Shown piece after piece: positions 34,263 through 43,282 of a stretch of DNA of 64,000 nucleotides (within the stretch, counting starts at the first letter, position 1; each line of letters opens with the position of its first letter). A model generated the notes under the pieces. It was not told the DNA's origin, searched no databases, and saw only the letters and a program-made list of their open reading frames with translations. Origin of the DNA: Cytobacillus oceanisediminis (GTDB lineage Bacteria; Bacillota; Bacilli; Bacillales; Cytobacillaceae); assembly GCF_022811925.1 (NCBI RefSeq), contig NZ_CP065511.1, positions 1,977,501 to 2,041,500 on the forward strand, read 5' to 3'. Both the position numbers and the translations under genes were made by a program.

Positions 34263-35614
34263 AAAAGCTAAAAAAGAAAAATGTAAGAGAAACTGCACTG
34301 GAACTTCTTGAAGCCATTGAAAAAAATCAGTCCTACAGCAATCTTTTACTGAATAACGCCATAAAAAAGAACGAAATTGACCAGAAGGATATCGGGCTTC
34401 TTACTGAGCTGACTTATGGTACCCTTCAGCGCCGGATGACACTCGATTTTTACCTGCAGCCGTTTTTGGCAGGCAATAAAAAAATTGAAAGCTGGGTAAA
34501 CCAGCTCTTAAGACTGACTCTGTATCAGATGGTTTTTCTTGATAAAATTCCCGACCGCGCAGCTATTTTCGAGGCAGTAGAAATAGCAAAACGATGGGGG
34601 CATAAAGGAATTTCCGGCATGGTCAACGGCGTGCTCAGGAACGTTCAAAGAAAGGGGCTTCCTGATCTTGAACAAATTGAAGACAGTGTTGAACGCCTTT
34701 CCATAGAGACCAGCCATCCCGCGTGGCTGATAAAAAGATGGACCGATCAGCTTGGGTTTGAAGAAACAAAGAAAATGTGTGAAATTAACTTGACTGCTCC
34801 ACTTCAGACTGCAAGGGTAAATGAGGTAAAGGCTTCCAGGGAAGAATGCCTGTTACTTCTAAAGGAAGAAGGATTTGAAGTGGAACCAAGTCCGTTTATA
34901 CCAATTGCCATTAAATGTTTAAGAGGCAACCTGGCCAATTCCCGTGTCTTCAAAGATGGCCTGATTACTATCCAGGACGAAAGCTCCATGCTTGCTGCTT
35001 ATGCCCTTGGAGGAAATCCAAATGAAAAGATCCTGGATGCCTGCGCAGCTCCCGGAGGAAAAACCACTCATATAGCAGAAAAACTGCAAAATACAGGACA
35101 GGTCATTTCACTGGATCTTCACGAACATAAAGTAAAGCTGATTAATGATAATGCCGATAGACTGGGACTATCAAATATTAAGACAAATGCCCTTGACAGC
35201 AGAAAAGTCCAGGAGCATTATGAAAAAGAATCTTTTGACCGCATTTTAGTGGATGCCCCATGTTCAGGCCTTGGAGTTATGAGAAGAAAGCCGGATATGA
35301 AATACACAAAAAAAGAAGATGATTTATATCATCTCCATAAGATTCAAAGAAATCTTTTGGATGCCGTTTCACCTTTGCTGAAAAAAGGTGGTATTCTTGT
35401 TTATAGTACGTGTACAGTGGACAAGGAAGAAAATCAGCACGTTGTCCAGTCGTTTTTAAAGGATAATGCGGAATTTGAGGGAGATGTATCTGTTCGTGAG
35501 CGAATGCCTAACGCAATTGCTCCGTTTATAGAGGGTTTTGAACTGCAGATTTTACCGCAGGATATTGGTTCGGACGGGTTTTATATTGCCTGTCTGAGAA
35601 AGAAGGTGCAATAA
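34259..35614 (+). CDS. rsmB: 16S rRNA m5C967 methyltransferase RsmB
   Basis: A 451-residue protein with an N-terminal NusB-like RNA-binding domain (about 5-140) and a C-terminal SAM-dependent methyltransferase. The SAM motif is [16 protein letters not shown]; the two catalytic cysteines lie in [16 protein letters not shown] and [11 protein letters not shown]. It methylates C967 (E. coli numbering) of 16S rRNA. The ATG overlaps the fmt stop, and rlmN begins directly after its TAA. Confidence 0.95.
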   Translation: MKKLKKKNVRETALELLEAIEKNQSYSNLLLNNAIKKNEIDQKDIGLLTELTYGTLQRRMTLDFYLQPFLAGNKKIESWVNQLLRLTLYQMVFLDKIPDRAAIFEAVEIAKRWGHKGISGMVNGVLRNVQRKGLPDLEQIEDSVERLSIETSHPAWLIKRWTDQLGFEETKKMCEINLTAPLQTARVNEVKASREECLLLLKEEGFEVEPSPFIPIAIKCLRGNLANSRVFKDGLITIQDESSMLAAYALGGNPNEKILDACAAPGGKTTHIAEKLQNTGQVISLDLHEHKVKLINDNADRLGLSNIKTNALDSRKVQEHYEKESFDRILVDAPCSGLGVMRRKPDMKYTKKEDDLYHLHKIQRNLLDAVSPLLKKGGILVYSTCTVDKEENQHVVQSFLKDNAEFEGDVSVRERMPNAIAPFIEGFELQILPQDIGSDGFYIACLRKKVQ

Positions 35615-36700
35615 ATGGAACAAAAAGCAGCAGAGAAAATAACAGCAGCCGAACAAAAACCATCCATTTATACTTTACAGCTGCATGAGCTGAAAGATTG
35701 GCTTAAAGAAAATAATGAGAAAGCTTTCAGGGCTGAGCAAATTTTTGATTGGCTATACACAAAAAGAGTCACATCATTTGAAGATATGACGAACCTGTCA
35801 AAAGGGTTAAGAGATACGTTATCAGCAAATTTTTCGCTGACAACTCTTAAAACGATCATTCAGCAGGAGTCAGCTGATGGGACAATAAAATTTTTATTTG
35901 AACTTCATGATGGCTATTCGATTGAAACTGTACTGATGAGGCATGACTATGGTAATTCGGTATGTGTAACTACTCAGGTGGGCTGCCGAATCGGCTGTAC
36001 ATTCTGTGCTTCAACTTTAGGAGGATTAAAACGTAATCTTGAAGCAGGAGAAATCGTTGCTCAGGTCGTAAAAGTACAACAGGCACTGGATGAGACAGAT
36101 GAACGGGTCAGCTCGGTTGTTATTATGGGGATCGGTGAGCCATTTGATAATTATGACAGTATGCTGTCATTCCTTAAAATTATCAACCATGATAAAGGGC
36201 TGAATATCGGTGCACGCCATATCACTGTTTCGACAAGCGGAATCATCCCAAAAATCTATAAATTTGCAGATGAAAATATGCAGATCAATTTCGCGATTTC
36301 ATTACATGCTCCAAACACCGAAATCAGAAGCCGCCTGATGCCAATAAACAGAGCTTATAAGCTGCCGGACCTTATGGATTCAATCAGGTATTATATAAAT
36401 AAGACAGGCAGACGGGTGAGTTTCGAATATGGCTTATTCGGAGGGGTCAATGACCAGGTGGAACATGCTGAAGAGCTGGCAAAGTTAATAAAAAATGTAA
36501 AGTGCCATGTTAACCTGATCCCAGTAAACTATGTGCCTGAACGAGATTATGTGAGGACACCCAAGGATCAAATTTTTGCTTTTGAAAAGGCACTGAAGAA
36601 CCACGGCATTAATGTAACCATTCGCAGGGAGCACGGTCATGATATAGATGCAGCATGCGGACAACTTCGTGCAAAGGAGCGAAAAGAGGAGACGAGGTGA
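35615..36700 (+). CDS. rlmN: Dual-specificity radical-SAM methyltransferase RlmN
   Basis: A 361-residue radical-SAM enzyme that makes m2A2503 in 23S rRNA and m2A37 in some tRNAs. The [4Fe-4S] motif CX3CX2C is in [12 protein letters not shown] near residue 128, and the GEPFDNYD motif follows. The C-terminal Cys in [10 protein letters not shown] is the methyl-carrying cysteine in this family. Related Cfr enzymes give antibiotic resistance, but the length, sequence and position in the operon point to RlmN. Confidence 0.96.
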   Translation: MEQKAAEKITAAEQKPSIYTLQLHELKDWLKENNEKAFRAEQIFDWLYTKRVTSFEDMTNLSKGLRDTLSANFSLTTLKTIIQQESADGTIKFLFELHDGYSIETVLMRHDYGNSVCVTTQVGCRIGCTFCASTLGGLKRNLEAGEIVAQVVKVQQALDETDERVSSVVIMGIGEPFDNYDSMLSFLKIINHDKGLNIGARHITVSTSGIIPKIYKFADENMQINFAISLHAPNTEIRSRLMPINRAYKLPDLMDSIRYYINKTGRRVSFEYGLFGGVNDQVEHAEELAKLIKNVKCHVNLIPVNYVPERDYVRTPKDQIFAFEKALKNHGINVTIRREHGHDIDAACGQLRAKERKEETR

Positions 36701-36704
36701 CAGA

Positions 36705-37469
36705 ATGAAAGCTGTTTTTATGACAGATCAAGGCAAAGTCAGGCAGCATAATGAAGATAATGGCGGCATCTATGTGAACAGCAAGGGGCAGCGCCTTGCC
36801 ATCGTAGCAGATGGCATGGGCGGCCACCGTGCTGGCGATGTGGCAAGCGAAATGACGTTAACAAGTTTAAAAGGATTCTGGGACCAGACAGATGACTTTC
36901 AGACTGCCGGAGAGGCGGAAGGATGGCTGCGGAAGCACATTGCAGAGGTCAACACCATTCTTTATGAACATTCAAAAGAAAATGAACAATGTGAAGGCAT
37001 GGGAACAACTGTTGTTGCTGCAATATGTACCGATCGTTTTGCCACAATTGCCAATATCGGCGACAGCAGATGTTATATCTTGAATGAATCGGGTTTTCAG
37101 CAGCTGACGGAAGACCATTCCCTGGTGAATGAACTTGTAAGGTCCGGCCAGATTACCAAGGAAGATGCTGAGCATCATCCAAGAAAAAATGTGCTCCTCC
37201 GGGCATTGGGAACTGAAGCAGCGGTTGAGATGGATATCAAAACCATTACGTTTGAAGAAGGCGATTTATTATTATTGTGCTCTGACGGTTTGTCCAACAA
37301 GGTAGCTGTGGCTGAAATGAGTGAAATCCTCAAAAGCGGACGAACACTGGAGGAAAAAGCCGCAGTGCTGATTGAACAGGCCAATAATAATGGCGGCGAA
37401 GACAATATAACGCTCGTGATTGCTGAGTATGATGAAAGCAATGAGAGCGGGATGATAAATGATGATTAA
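36705..37469 (+). CDS. prpC: PP2C-type protein phosphatase PrpC
   Basis: A 254-residue Mn-dependent PPM phosphatase, the partner of PrkC. Metal-binding motifs are RQHNEDN near the N-terminus, VADGMGGHRAGDVAS, ANIGDSRCYI, CSDGLSN and GGEDNITLVI. It reverses Ser/Thr phosphorylation made by PrkC. The start is ATG 36705, four bases after the rlmN stop and preceded by GACGAGGTGA. Its 3' end overlaps prkC by 11 bases. Confidence 0.96.
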   Translation: MKAVFMTDQGKVRQHNEDNGGIYVNSKGQRLAIVADGMGGHRAGDVASEMTLTSLKGFWDQTDDFQTAGEAEGWLRKHIAEVNTILYEHSKENEQCEGMGTTVVAAICTDRFATIANIGDSRCYILNESGFQQLTEDHSLVNELVRSGQITKEDAEHHPRKNVLLRALGTEAAVEMDIKTITFEEGDLLLLCSDGLSNKVAVAEMSEILKSGRTLEEKAAVLIEQANNNGGEDNITLVIAEYDESNESGMINDD

Positions 37470-39447
37470 GGGAAGAAGATTAAGCGGCCGCTATAAGATT
37501 CTTGATATGATTGGCGGAGGCGGCATGGCAAATGTCTACCTGGCCCATGATATGATTCTAGATCGAGATGTAGCCGTGAAAGTGCTTCGGATGGACTTTG
37601 CCGAAGATGAAGAATTTATCCGCCGTTTTCATCGTGAAGCCCAGTCAGCTACCAGCTTAGCCCACCCGAACATCGTCAATATCTATGATGTTGGCGAAGA
37701 GGATTCAATTTATTATATTGTGATGGAATATGTAGATGGACAAACGTTAAAGCAATACATACAGCAAAATAGCCCAATTCGCATAGATGATGCGCTGGAA
37801 ATAATGAAACAGCTGACCTCTGCCATATCTCATGCACATCAAAACCATATCATACACCGGGATATTAAACCGCATAATATTCTGATAGATAGGCATGGTA
37901 ATGTTAAAATTACTGATTTCGGAATTGCCATGGCATTAAGCGCTACCAGTATAACACAGACCAATTCTGTTTTAGGTTCTGTTCATTATCTTTCTCCGGA
38001 ACAGGCCAGGGGGGGGATGGCCAACAGAAAGTCTGATATCTATTCCCTTGGCATTGTTATGTTTGAGCTTTTGACAGGCAGGCTTCCTTTCTCAGGTGAA
38101 TCCGCTGTATCAATAGCTCTCAAACATCTGCAGTCAGAGACACCTTCCCTTAAGAGATGGAATCCCTCCATACCGCAAAGTGTTGAAAATATCGTTTTGA
38201 AAGCGACAGCTAAAGATCCTTTTCACAGGTATGATTCCGTTGAAGAAGTGGAAGAGGATATCAGAACAGCTCTTGAGCCCGAAAGGCTTCATGAAGAAAA
38301 GTTTATGGTCCCAATTGACGATGATGCTACAAAGGCAATCCCTGTTATTACAGATGACCGCCCATATCAAAGCATGGACGAAACACTTGTACATGCAAAG
38401 GATCCAAAGGGAGACACGCAGCCTGTGGCAAAACCTCTCCCTGAAAAGAAGAAGAAGGAAAAAAAGAAGAAAAAGAAATGGCCAATTATTCTGGTGTCAG
38501 TCTTTTTGTTTATGGCTGTATTAGGCGTCCTGGCCATAACTGTGTTCCCCGATCTTATTGAGCCCAAGGATATCCAGGTACCTGATGTGTCAGGTAAAGA
38601 GGTGGAAGATGCAGTAGCAGAGCTTATTGCCGCAGGGTTTACGGTTAGGGATACAAAGCCGATAAGTGACCCTGATGTGGAAGAAGGTCTGGTAGTTAAA
38701 ACAGATCCGAAAGCAGGCAGAAACGTAAAAGAAGGAACTTCCATTGATATCTATGAAAGTACTGGCAAGGAAAAATTTGAATTAGCCGATTACCAGGGCA
38801 GGCAATATGATGATGCAGTCCGCTTGCTTGAGAGCAAAAATTTTAAAAGCATTGAAAAAACAGAAGAAAATAATGAGAGTGAGCCAGCTGGGACAATCCT
38901 GGACCAAAACTTCTCAGAAGGCGATCTTGTCGTTCCTGAAGATACGGTATTGATTTTCACTGTCAGCAAAGGCCCGGCACCACTTGCCTTAAAAGATCTG
39001 CGCGGCTATAACGAAAAGGGGCTGGAGGAGTACGAAGAATCGTCCGGATTAAAAGTAGAATATGGTGAAGAAGAATTTCATGAGGAAGTCCCTGAAGGAC
39101 TAGTCATCAAACAGGACCCGGCACCAGGCACAAACCTGACAAGGGGGCAGAAAGTGACGGTGGTTCTTTCAAAAGGGAAAAAAGAACTTCTTCCTAAAAC
39201 AGAAAATATTGAGATCAGCGTTCCATATGAGCCTGCAGCCGAAGGTGAGCCAAATGAAGTTCAGATAATCATCAAGGATATGAATAATCCTGGTTCTGAA
39301 CCAGTTCATACAGAGCTTATTTATGAAGATACTGTAATACCAATTGATATAACGATTGCTCCTGGACAGAATGCCACTTACAAGGTTCTGCGGGATGGCC
39401 AGGTTTTTGAAGAAAAGGAAATCCCTTATCCGGAAGAAGAATCATAA
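37459..39447 (+). CDS. prkC: PASTA-domain Ser/Thr protein kinase PrkC
   Basis: A 662-residue membrane kinase. The cytoplasmic kinase domain (about 12-270) has the Gly loop GGGGMANVYLAHD, catalytic HRDIKPHNIL, DFGIA and the activation segment GSVHYLSPEQARGG. A Lys-rich juxtamembrane stretch precedes one membrane helix (about 341-364). Three extracellular PASTA repeats (about 372-580) should bind peptidoglycan fragments, and a final beta-rich domain follows. In Bacillus, PrkC senses muropeptides and triggers spore germination and stationary-phase responses. An ATG three bases later (37462) is an equal start candidate. Confidence 0.96.
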   Translation: MMIKGRRLSGRYKILDMIGGGGMANVYLAHDMILDRDVAVKVLRMDFAEDEEFIRRFHREAQSATSLAHPNIVNIYDVGEEDSIYYIVMEYVDGQTLKQYIQQNSPIRIDDALEIMKQLTSAISHAHQNHIIHRDIKPHNILIDRHGNVKITDFGIAMALSATSITQTNSVLGSVHYLSPEQARGGMANRKSDIYSLGIVMFELLTGRLPFSGESAVSIALKHLQSETPSLKRWNPSIPQSVENIVLKATAKDPFHRYDSVEEVEEDIRTALEPERLHEEKFMVPIDDDATKAIPVITDDRPYQSMDETLVHAKDPKGDTQPVAKPLPEKKKKEKKKKKKWPIILVSVFLFMAVLGVLAITVFPDLIEPKDIQVPDVSGKEVEDAVAELIAAGFTVRDTKPISDPDVEEGLVVKTDPKAGRNVKEGTSIDIYESTGKEKFELADYQGRQYDDAVRLLESKNFKSIEKTEENNESEPAGTILDQNFSEGDLVVPEDTVLIFTVSKGPAPLALKDLRGYNEKGLEEYEESSGLKVEYGEEEFHEEVPEGLVIKQDPAPGTNLTRGQKVTVVLSKGKKELLPKTENIEISVPYEPAAEGEPNEVQIIIKDMNNPGSEPVHTELIYEDTVIPIDITIAPGQNATYKVLRDGQVFEEKEIPYPEEES

Positions 39448-39462
39448 GTAAGGAGTGTTGCT

Positions 39463-40344
39463 ATGCCTGAGGGCAAAATTATTAAAGCCTTAGCCGGGTT
39501 TTATTATGTTTTAAGCGGAGATGAAACCATTCAGTGCCGAGGCCGCGGAGTTTTCCGGAAAAATAAGGTTAACCCGCTAGTCGGTGATGAAGTTGTGTTT
39601 CAGGCAGAAAGTATTACAGAAGGATACATCTTAGAAGTAAAAGAACGGAAAAATGAGCTGATCCGTCCCCCAATTGCAAATGTTGATCAGGCCATTCTTG
39701 TGTTTTCAGCTGTTGAACCAGGCTTCAGCACCTCTCTATTAGATCGTTTCCTGGTGCTGGTTGAATTCAATCATATAAAGCCAATCATCTGCATTACTAA
39801 AATAGACCTGACAGACGAAGATGAGTATAAGGAAATTCAGCAATATGCATCAGATTACCGCAAAGCCGGCTATGATGTTTTGCTGACTTCCTCCGAAACA
39901 GAAGAAGGCGTTAAAGACTTAATGCCATATCTGGAAGGCGAGATATCCGTATTTGCAGGACAGTCAGGTGTGGGGAAATCTTCTTTATTAAATGTGTTAA
40001 GACCAGACTTAGAGCTGAAAACAAATGATATTTCTTCACATTTGGGCAGAGGAAAGCATACAACCAGGCATGTAGAGCTGATAGAGGTTGGAAAAGGGCT
40101 TGTTGCTGATACCCCGGGATTCAGCTCCCTTGAATTTACAGATATTGAATTGGAGGATCTCAATTATTGCTTTCCAGAAATTCAGGAGAAAAGCGACCTA
40201 TGCAAATTTAGAGGCTGCCTGCACATGGCAGAACCGAAATGCGCTGTAAAGGCCGCCAGTGAAAACGGTGAAATTCCTTCCTACAGATATGAGCATTACA
40301 AAACCTTTCTGCAGGAAATAAAAGATAGAAAGCCGAGGTATTAA
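39463..40344 (+). CDS. rsgA: Ribosome small subunit-dependent GTPase RsgA (YloQ/CpgA)
   Basis: A 293-residue circularly permuted GTPase. An N-terminal OB fold is followed by the G4 motif CITKIDL, then G1 FAGQSGVGKSSLLN, G3 DTPGFSS, and a C-terminal zinc knuckle (CKFRGCLHMAEPKC). RsgA acts in late 30S assembly; in Bacillus the orthologue CpgA also affects cell-wall metabolism and is phosphorylated by PrkC. It starts 15 bases after prkC and ends three bases before rpe. Confidence 0.96.
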   Translation: MPEGKIIKALAGFYYVLSGDETIQCRGRGVFRKNKVNPLVGDEVVFQAESITEGYILEVKERKNELIRPPIANVDQAILVFSAVEPGFSTSLLDRFLVLVEFNHIKPIICITKIDLTDEDEYKEIQQYASDYRKAGYDVLLTSSETEEGVKDLMPYLEGEISVFAGQSGVGKSSLLNVLRPDLELKTNDISSHLGRGKHTTRHVELIEVGKGLVADTPGFSSLEFTDIELEDLNYCFPEIQEKSDLCKFRGCLHMAEPKCAVKAASENGEIPSYRYEHYKTFLQEIKDRKPRY

Positions 40345-40347
40345 TTC

Positions 40348-40998
40348 ATGGTAAAAATCGCACCTTCTATTTTATCGGCAGACTTTTCTAAATTGGGAGA
40401 AGAGATTAAAGATGTAGAGCGCGGCGGCGCTGATTATATTCATGTCGATGTAATGGACGGCCATTTTGTACCGAATATTACAATTGGTCCATTAATTGTT
40501 GATGCAATCCGTCCTGTGACAAAACTGCCCCTGGATGTTCATTTGATGATAGAAGATCCGGATAACTACATTGAGGCATTTGCTAATGCGGGGGCAGATT
40601 ATATCACTGTACATGCAGAAGCTTGCAAACACCTTCACAGAACAATTCATTTTATTAAATCTTTTGGCGTCAAGGCAGGAGTGGTTCTTAACCCGGCTAC
40701 ACCAGTTAATATGATAGAGCATGTTATTGATGATATTGATATGGTATTGCTTATGTCTGTTAATCCTGGTTTTGGAGGACAAGAATTCATCCATGGCGTT
40801 CTTCCTAAGATTGAGGCCGTTAAGAAAATGGCTGACGCAAAAGGTCTAAATATTGAAATTGAAGTGGACGGCGGAGTGAATGAAGAAACAGCACAATTGT
40901 GCATTGAAGCTGGAGCCAATGTGCTTGTTGCCGGGTCGGCAATTTATAATCAGAAAGACAGAGCCGGGGCGATTGCTGCTTTAAAAGGTTCGAAATAA
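40348..40998 (+). CDS. rpe: Ribulose-phosphate 3-epimerase
   Basis: A 216-residue TIM-barrel enzyme interconverting ribulose 5-phosphate and xylulose 5-phosphate in the pentose phosphate pathway. Motifs include [16 protein letters not shown], the metal-binding [14 protein letters not shown], and the catalytic IEVDGGVN near residue 173; [10 protein letters not shown] completes the site. It is the last gene of the def-to-rpe operon and is followed by a terminator. Confidence 0.97.
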   Translation: MVKIAPSILSADFSKLGEEIKDVERGGADYIHVDVMDGHFVPNITIGPLIVDAIRPVTKLPLDVHLMIEDPDNYIEAFANAGADYITVHAEACKHLHRTIHFIKSFGVKAGVVLNPATPVNMIEHVIDDIDMVLLMSVNPGFGGQEFIHGVLPKIEAVKKMADAKGLNIEIEVDGGVNEETAQLCIEAGANVLVAGSAIYNQKDRAGAIAALKGSK

Positions 40999-41004
40999 AA
41001 AAGG

Positions 41005-41030
41005 GCCAGCTGGAATACAGCTGGCTTTTT
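41005..41030 (+). terminator. Intrinsic terminator after rpe
   Basis: GCCAGCTG and CAGCTGGC form a perfect 8-bp stem around GAATA, followed by TTTTT. Confidence 0.88.
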
Positions 41031-41056
41031 GACAAAATAAGTTAATATAATATTTT
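41029..41056 (+). promoter_or_regulatory. Candidate sigma-A promoter for thiN
   Basis: A consensus TTGACA (41029-41034) begins in the T-run of the rpe terminator; TATTTT (41051-41056) lies 16 bp downstream. A TATAAT at 41046 is too close to the -35. The start of transcription would fall near the beginning of repeat copy 2. Confidence 0.45.
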
Positions 41057-41192
41057 GAAGGTCGATAACTGTCTAGCTCCACCGCCTACCCCCTCGAGGT
41101 CACAAGCCAATCCTCCCATAAAGGCAAAGAACGCCTTTCCGTGAGGCTCGTCTTGTGCTTGTCGGGGGTGAGCAAGGCGCTTCCGCTTTTCT
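41056..41192 (+). repeat. Structured intergenic repeat, copy 2
   Basis: This 137-base element matches 10663-10799 with the same length and orientation. Paired segments include AAAGGC/GCCTTT, CCTC/GAGG, CACAAG/CTTGTG and an outer CGCCT/AGGCG pair. Differences from copy 1 tend to keep pairing or give G-U pairs. It ends 25 bases before thiN, again inside the likely leader of a metabolic gene. Confidence 0.9.
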
Positions 41193-41216
41193 ATATCATG
41201 AATGGAGCAATGTGAA

Positions 41217-41864
41217 ATGATTATAAATATTTTAGCTGGCGGCCCTGAGGATTTGCTGCCTGAACTGTCTTCGTTCAGTGTTGCTGCTGACATTTGGGTC
41301 GGGGTAGATAGAGGAGTGCTTACACTCATTCAAAATGGCATACAGCCGACAATGGCATTTGGCGATTTTGATTCTGTTTCAAATGAAGAACTATTAATCA
41401 TTGAAGAAAAAGTAAAAGAGCTGAACAGGTTCAAGCCGGAGAAAGACGAAACCGACATGGAGCTTGCCCTGAATTGGGCACTGGGCCAAAATCCTGAAAA
41501 AATCCGATTGTTTGGCGCCACAGGCGGCCGGCTTGACCACTTATTTGCAAATATTCAGCTGTTAATAAAGCCTGTACTTGCAAAAAACCTTGTTTCTGTC
41601 GAAATTATTGACAAAAAGAATAAGATTTATATTAAAGGTCCAGGTGAATACATCATAAAGCAAAATCCAAAATTCAAATACATTTCTTTTGTCCCGATCA
41701 CAATGGAAATTAAAGGCCTCACATTAAGAAATTTCAAGTATCCGCTCACGGATCGAACTGTCCCTGCCGGCTCTACTCTTTGTATCAGCAATGAACTTAT
41801 TGATGATTGTGGTACTTTTTCTTTTACTGAAGGCATATTAATGGTTGTAAGAAGCAAGGATTAA
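41217..41864 (+). CDS. thiN: Thiamine pyrophosphokinase ThiN
   Basis: A 215-residue enzyme that converts thiamine to thiamine pyrophosphate. Family motifs are the N-terminal INILAGGPEDLLP, GVDRGVLTLIQNGIQPTMAFGDFDS, the FKPEKDETDMELAL signature and FGATGGRLDHLFANIQLL. The start is ATG 41217 with GGAG at 41204-41207; a second ATG at 41202 has no ribosome site. It follows repeat copy 2 and precedes spoVM, as in B. subtilis (yloS). Confidence 0.94.
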   Translation: MIINILAGGPEDLLPELSSFSVAADIWVGVDRGVLTLIQNGIQPTMAFGDFDSVSNEELLIIEEKVKELNRFKPEKDETDMELALNWALGQNPEKIRLFGATGGRLDHLFANIQLLIKPVLAKNLVSVEIIDKKNKIYIKGPGEYIIKQNPKFKYISFVPITMEIKGLTLRNFKYPLTDRTVPAGSTLCISNELIDDCGTFSFTEGILMVVRSKD

Positions 41865-41944
41865 GCGCCGGGCCTGTGCTGCCCTGCAAGGTGCTGGGGA
41901 GCAGGATATAAGTCTTAGCATGAATTGCTTTCTGATCATTTTTT

Positions 41945-41974
41945 GTATTCATGAGTACTCATCTTTCATTATTT
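41945..41974 (+). promoter_or_regulatory. Candidate sigma-E promoter of spoVM
   Basis: GTATTCA (41945-41951) and CATTATTT (41967-41974), 15 bp apart, loosely fit the sigma-E pattern. spoVM is a sigma-E gene in B. subtilis, which is the main reason to propose it; the sequence match alone is weak. Confidence 0.3.
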
Positions 41975-42041
41975 GAATAAGATGGTAAAGACGATTTAAG
42001 GACAGAATGGATGCGTAAGATCGTGAGGAGGGACACGAGTA

Positions 42042-42122
42042 ATGAGATTTTATACAATCAAACTTCCTAAATTTTTAGGGGGCATTGTGCGTGCCATGTT
42101 AGGGACCTTCAAAAAGGGGTAA
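42042..42122 (+). CDS. spoVM: Stage V sporulation protein M (26 residues)
   Basis: A 26-residue amphipathic peptide that starts MRFYTIKLPKFLGG and ends in basic residues (FKKG). It differs from B. subtilis SpoVM at only a few positions, and keeps Pro9 and the hydrophobic/basic face. SpoVM recognises the convex surface of the forespore and anchors SpoIVA to begin coat assembly; it is also a substrate and inhibitor of FtsH. GGAGG at 42026-42030 is the ribosome site. The gene is missed easily because of its size. It stands alone between thiN and rpmB. Confidence 0.95.
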   Translation: MRFYTIKLPKFLGGIVRAMLGTFKKG

Positions 42123-42160
42123 ACACCCATAAATGAAAAAGAAAATAGCATCAAAACTGG

Positions 42161-42188
42161 GCACCTCTCTGGGGTGCTTTTATTTTTT
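42161..42188 (+). terminator. Intrinsic terminator after spoVM
   Basis: GCACC (42161-42165) and GGTGC (42173-42177) form a short stem followed by TTTTATTTTTT. Confidence 0.7.
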
Positions 42189-42231
42189 GACTGAATGGGG
42201 GAGAATGATAGTGGATTATAAAAAGGAAAAT

Positions 42232-42258
42232 AAAAAGGACATCCTAAAAGGATGTCCC
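42232..42258 (-). terminator. Intrinsic terminator of rpmB (minus strand)
   Basis: Read on the minus strand, GGACATCC pairs with GGATGTCC around a TTTTA loop and is followed by TTTTT. It lies 9 bases after the rpmB stop. Confidence 0.88.
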
Positions 42259-42266
42259 TGAGCAGA

Positions 42267-42455
42267 TTAAACTCGCTCAACTTTACCTGATTTAAGTGCT
42301 CTTGCAGAAACCCAAACACGTTTAGGTTTACCGTCTACAAGAATACGTACCTTTTGAAGGTTAGCACCCCAAGTACGCTTGTTAGCGTTCATCGCGTGAG
42401 AACGTGCGTTACCTGAAGTTGTTTTTTTACCAGTTACAACACATTTGCGTGGCAT
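42267..42455 (-). CDS. rpmB: 50S ribosomal protein L28
   Basis: A 62-residue ribosomal protein starting [20 protein letters not shown], with the later [14 protein letters not shown] and [11 protein letters not shown] segments of L28. It has only one Cys at the N-terminus, so it is the zinc-independent or partial form rather than a four-Cys form. The start codon on the minus strand is at 42455, preceded by AAGGAGGGAAA; an in-frame upstream extension is not supported. It is divergent from yloU, as in B. subtilis. Confidence 0.97.
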   Translation of the reverse strand: MPRKCVVTGKKTTSGNARSHAMNANKRTWGANLQKVRILVDGKPKRVWVSARALKSGKVERV

Positions 42456-42903
42456 GTATGTTTCCCTCCTTACTAAAAGCATAAGCTGAAACTATTTTTC
42501 AATGCTTTCATTTGCAATTGTCAGATTCATCCATCTGAATTAATGAGGAATTCCTTTTCGGATTTCGACATTAAAAGATACTTTAATAATTTATCATACA
42601 ACCCTTCTGATTGCAATAGTTTGCTTTCAAGAAAATTTCCTTGACATAGGGGCATGGAACATGAGCTATAATAGAGATGGGGAAGTATGACTTTCAATAT
42701 TACAGCCCATATAGTAAAATATCATAAGGTATGCATAAAGCTTTGGAGTTAGAAAAATCGCTGCCCTGCTGAAAAGGATGCATTCTCCTTTAACAGCAAG
42801 CTTGCCTCCATTTTAAAATTTAGGGGGAACGCCAGCGCTTTCGTAAATCGAGAACGCTTGAAGAAGCTTTTATTAAAAGCAATTTCCAAAGGGGGAACGA
42901 ACC
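42456..42903. other. Divergent control region rpmB - yloU
   Basis: No gene is seen in these 448 bases. On the minus strand TTGCAA (42611-42616), 17 bp and TAAATT (42588-42593) may be the rpmB promoter. On the plus strand TTGACA (42641-42646) and TATAAT (42667-42672) are 20 bp apart, long for sigma-A, and would give a yloU leader of about 220 bases. That leader contains two GGGGGAACG copies (42823 and 42891 areas) and a 15-base palindrome GCTTTTATTAAAAGC at 42866-42880 just before the yloU ribosome site. Confidence 0.5.
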
Positions 42904-43266
42904 ATGTCCATCGAATTAAAAACGAATTTCGGGCAAATTGATATCTCTAATGACGTAATTGCAACAATAGCAGGCGGAGCAGCAGTTGACTGCTACGGCA
43001 TCGTAGGGATGGCCTCTAAAAATCAAATTAAAGATGGCCTTACAGATATACTTCGAAAAGAGAATTTTACCCGCGGTGTAATTGTCCGCCAGGAAGAAGA
43101 TGAAGTACATATCGATATGTATATTATTGTAAGTTACGGAACGAAAATTTCCGAGGTTGCCCACAATGTGCAATCTAAAGTGAAATACACCCTTGATAAA
43201 ACAGTTGGGCTTAGCACGGACTCGGTTAATATTTACGTTCAGGGAGTTCGTGTAACGAACCCGTAG
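42904..43266 (+). CDS. yloU: Asp23/Gls24-family protein YloU
   Basis: A 120-residue Asp23/Gls24 (DUF322) protein. Family motifs are IDISNDVIATIAGGAAVDCYGIVGMAS and a C-terminal VNIYVQGVRV. Homologues are linked to alkaline stress and cell-envelope stability, but the precise role is unknown. The ATG follows AAAGGGGGAACG. It lies 16 bases before fakA, and this pairing is conserved across Firmicutes, so a link with fatty-acid kinase or membrane lipid status is likely but unproven. Confidence 0.9.
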   Translation: MSIELKTNFGQIDISNDVIATIAGGAAVDCYGIVGMASKNQIKDGLTDILRKENFTRGVIVRQEEDEVHIDMYIIVSYGTKISEVAHNVQSKVKYTLDKTVGLSTDSVNIYVQGVRVTNP

Positions 43267-43282
43267 TGAGGAGGAAAGACTT

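Noticed and set aside
41046..41051. TATAAT as -10 of the thiN promoter
   Set aside because: It is only 11 bp from the TTGACA -35, too close for sigma-A; TATTTT at 41051 is better spaced.
42211..42261. Short plus-strand frame starting GTG 42211 after GGGGGAG
   Set aside because: Sixteen codons, Lys-rich, and its end is the rpmB terminator stem; it is better explained as intergenic DNA.
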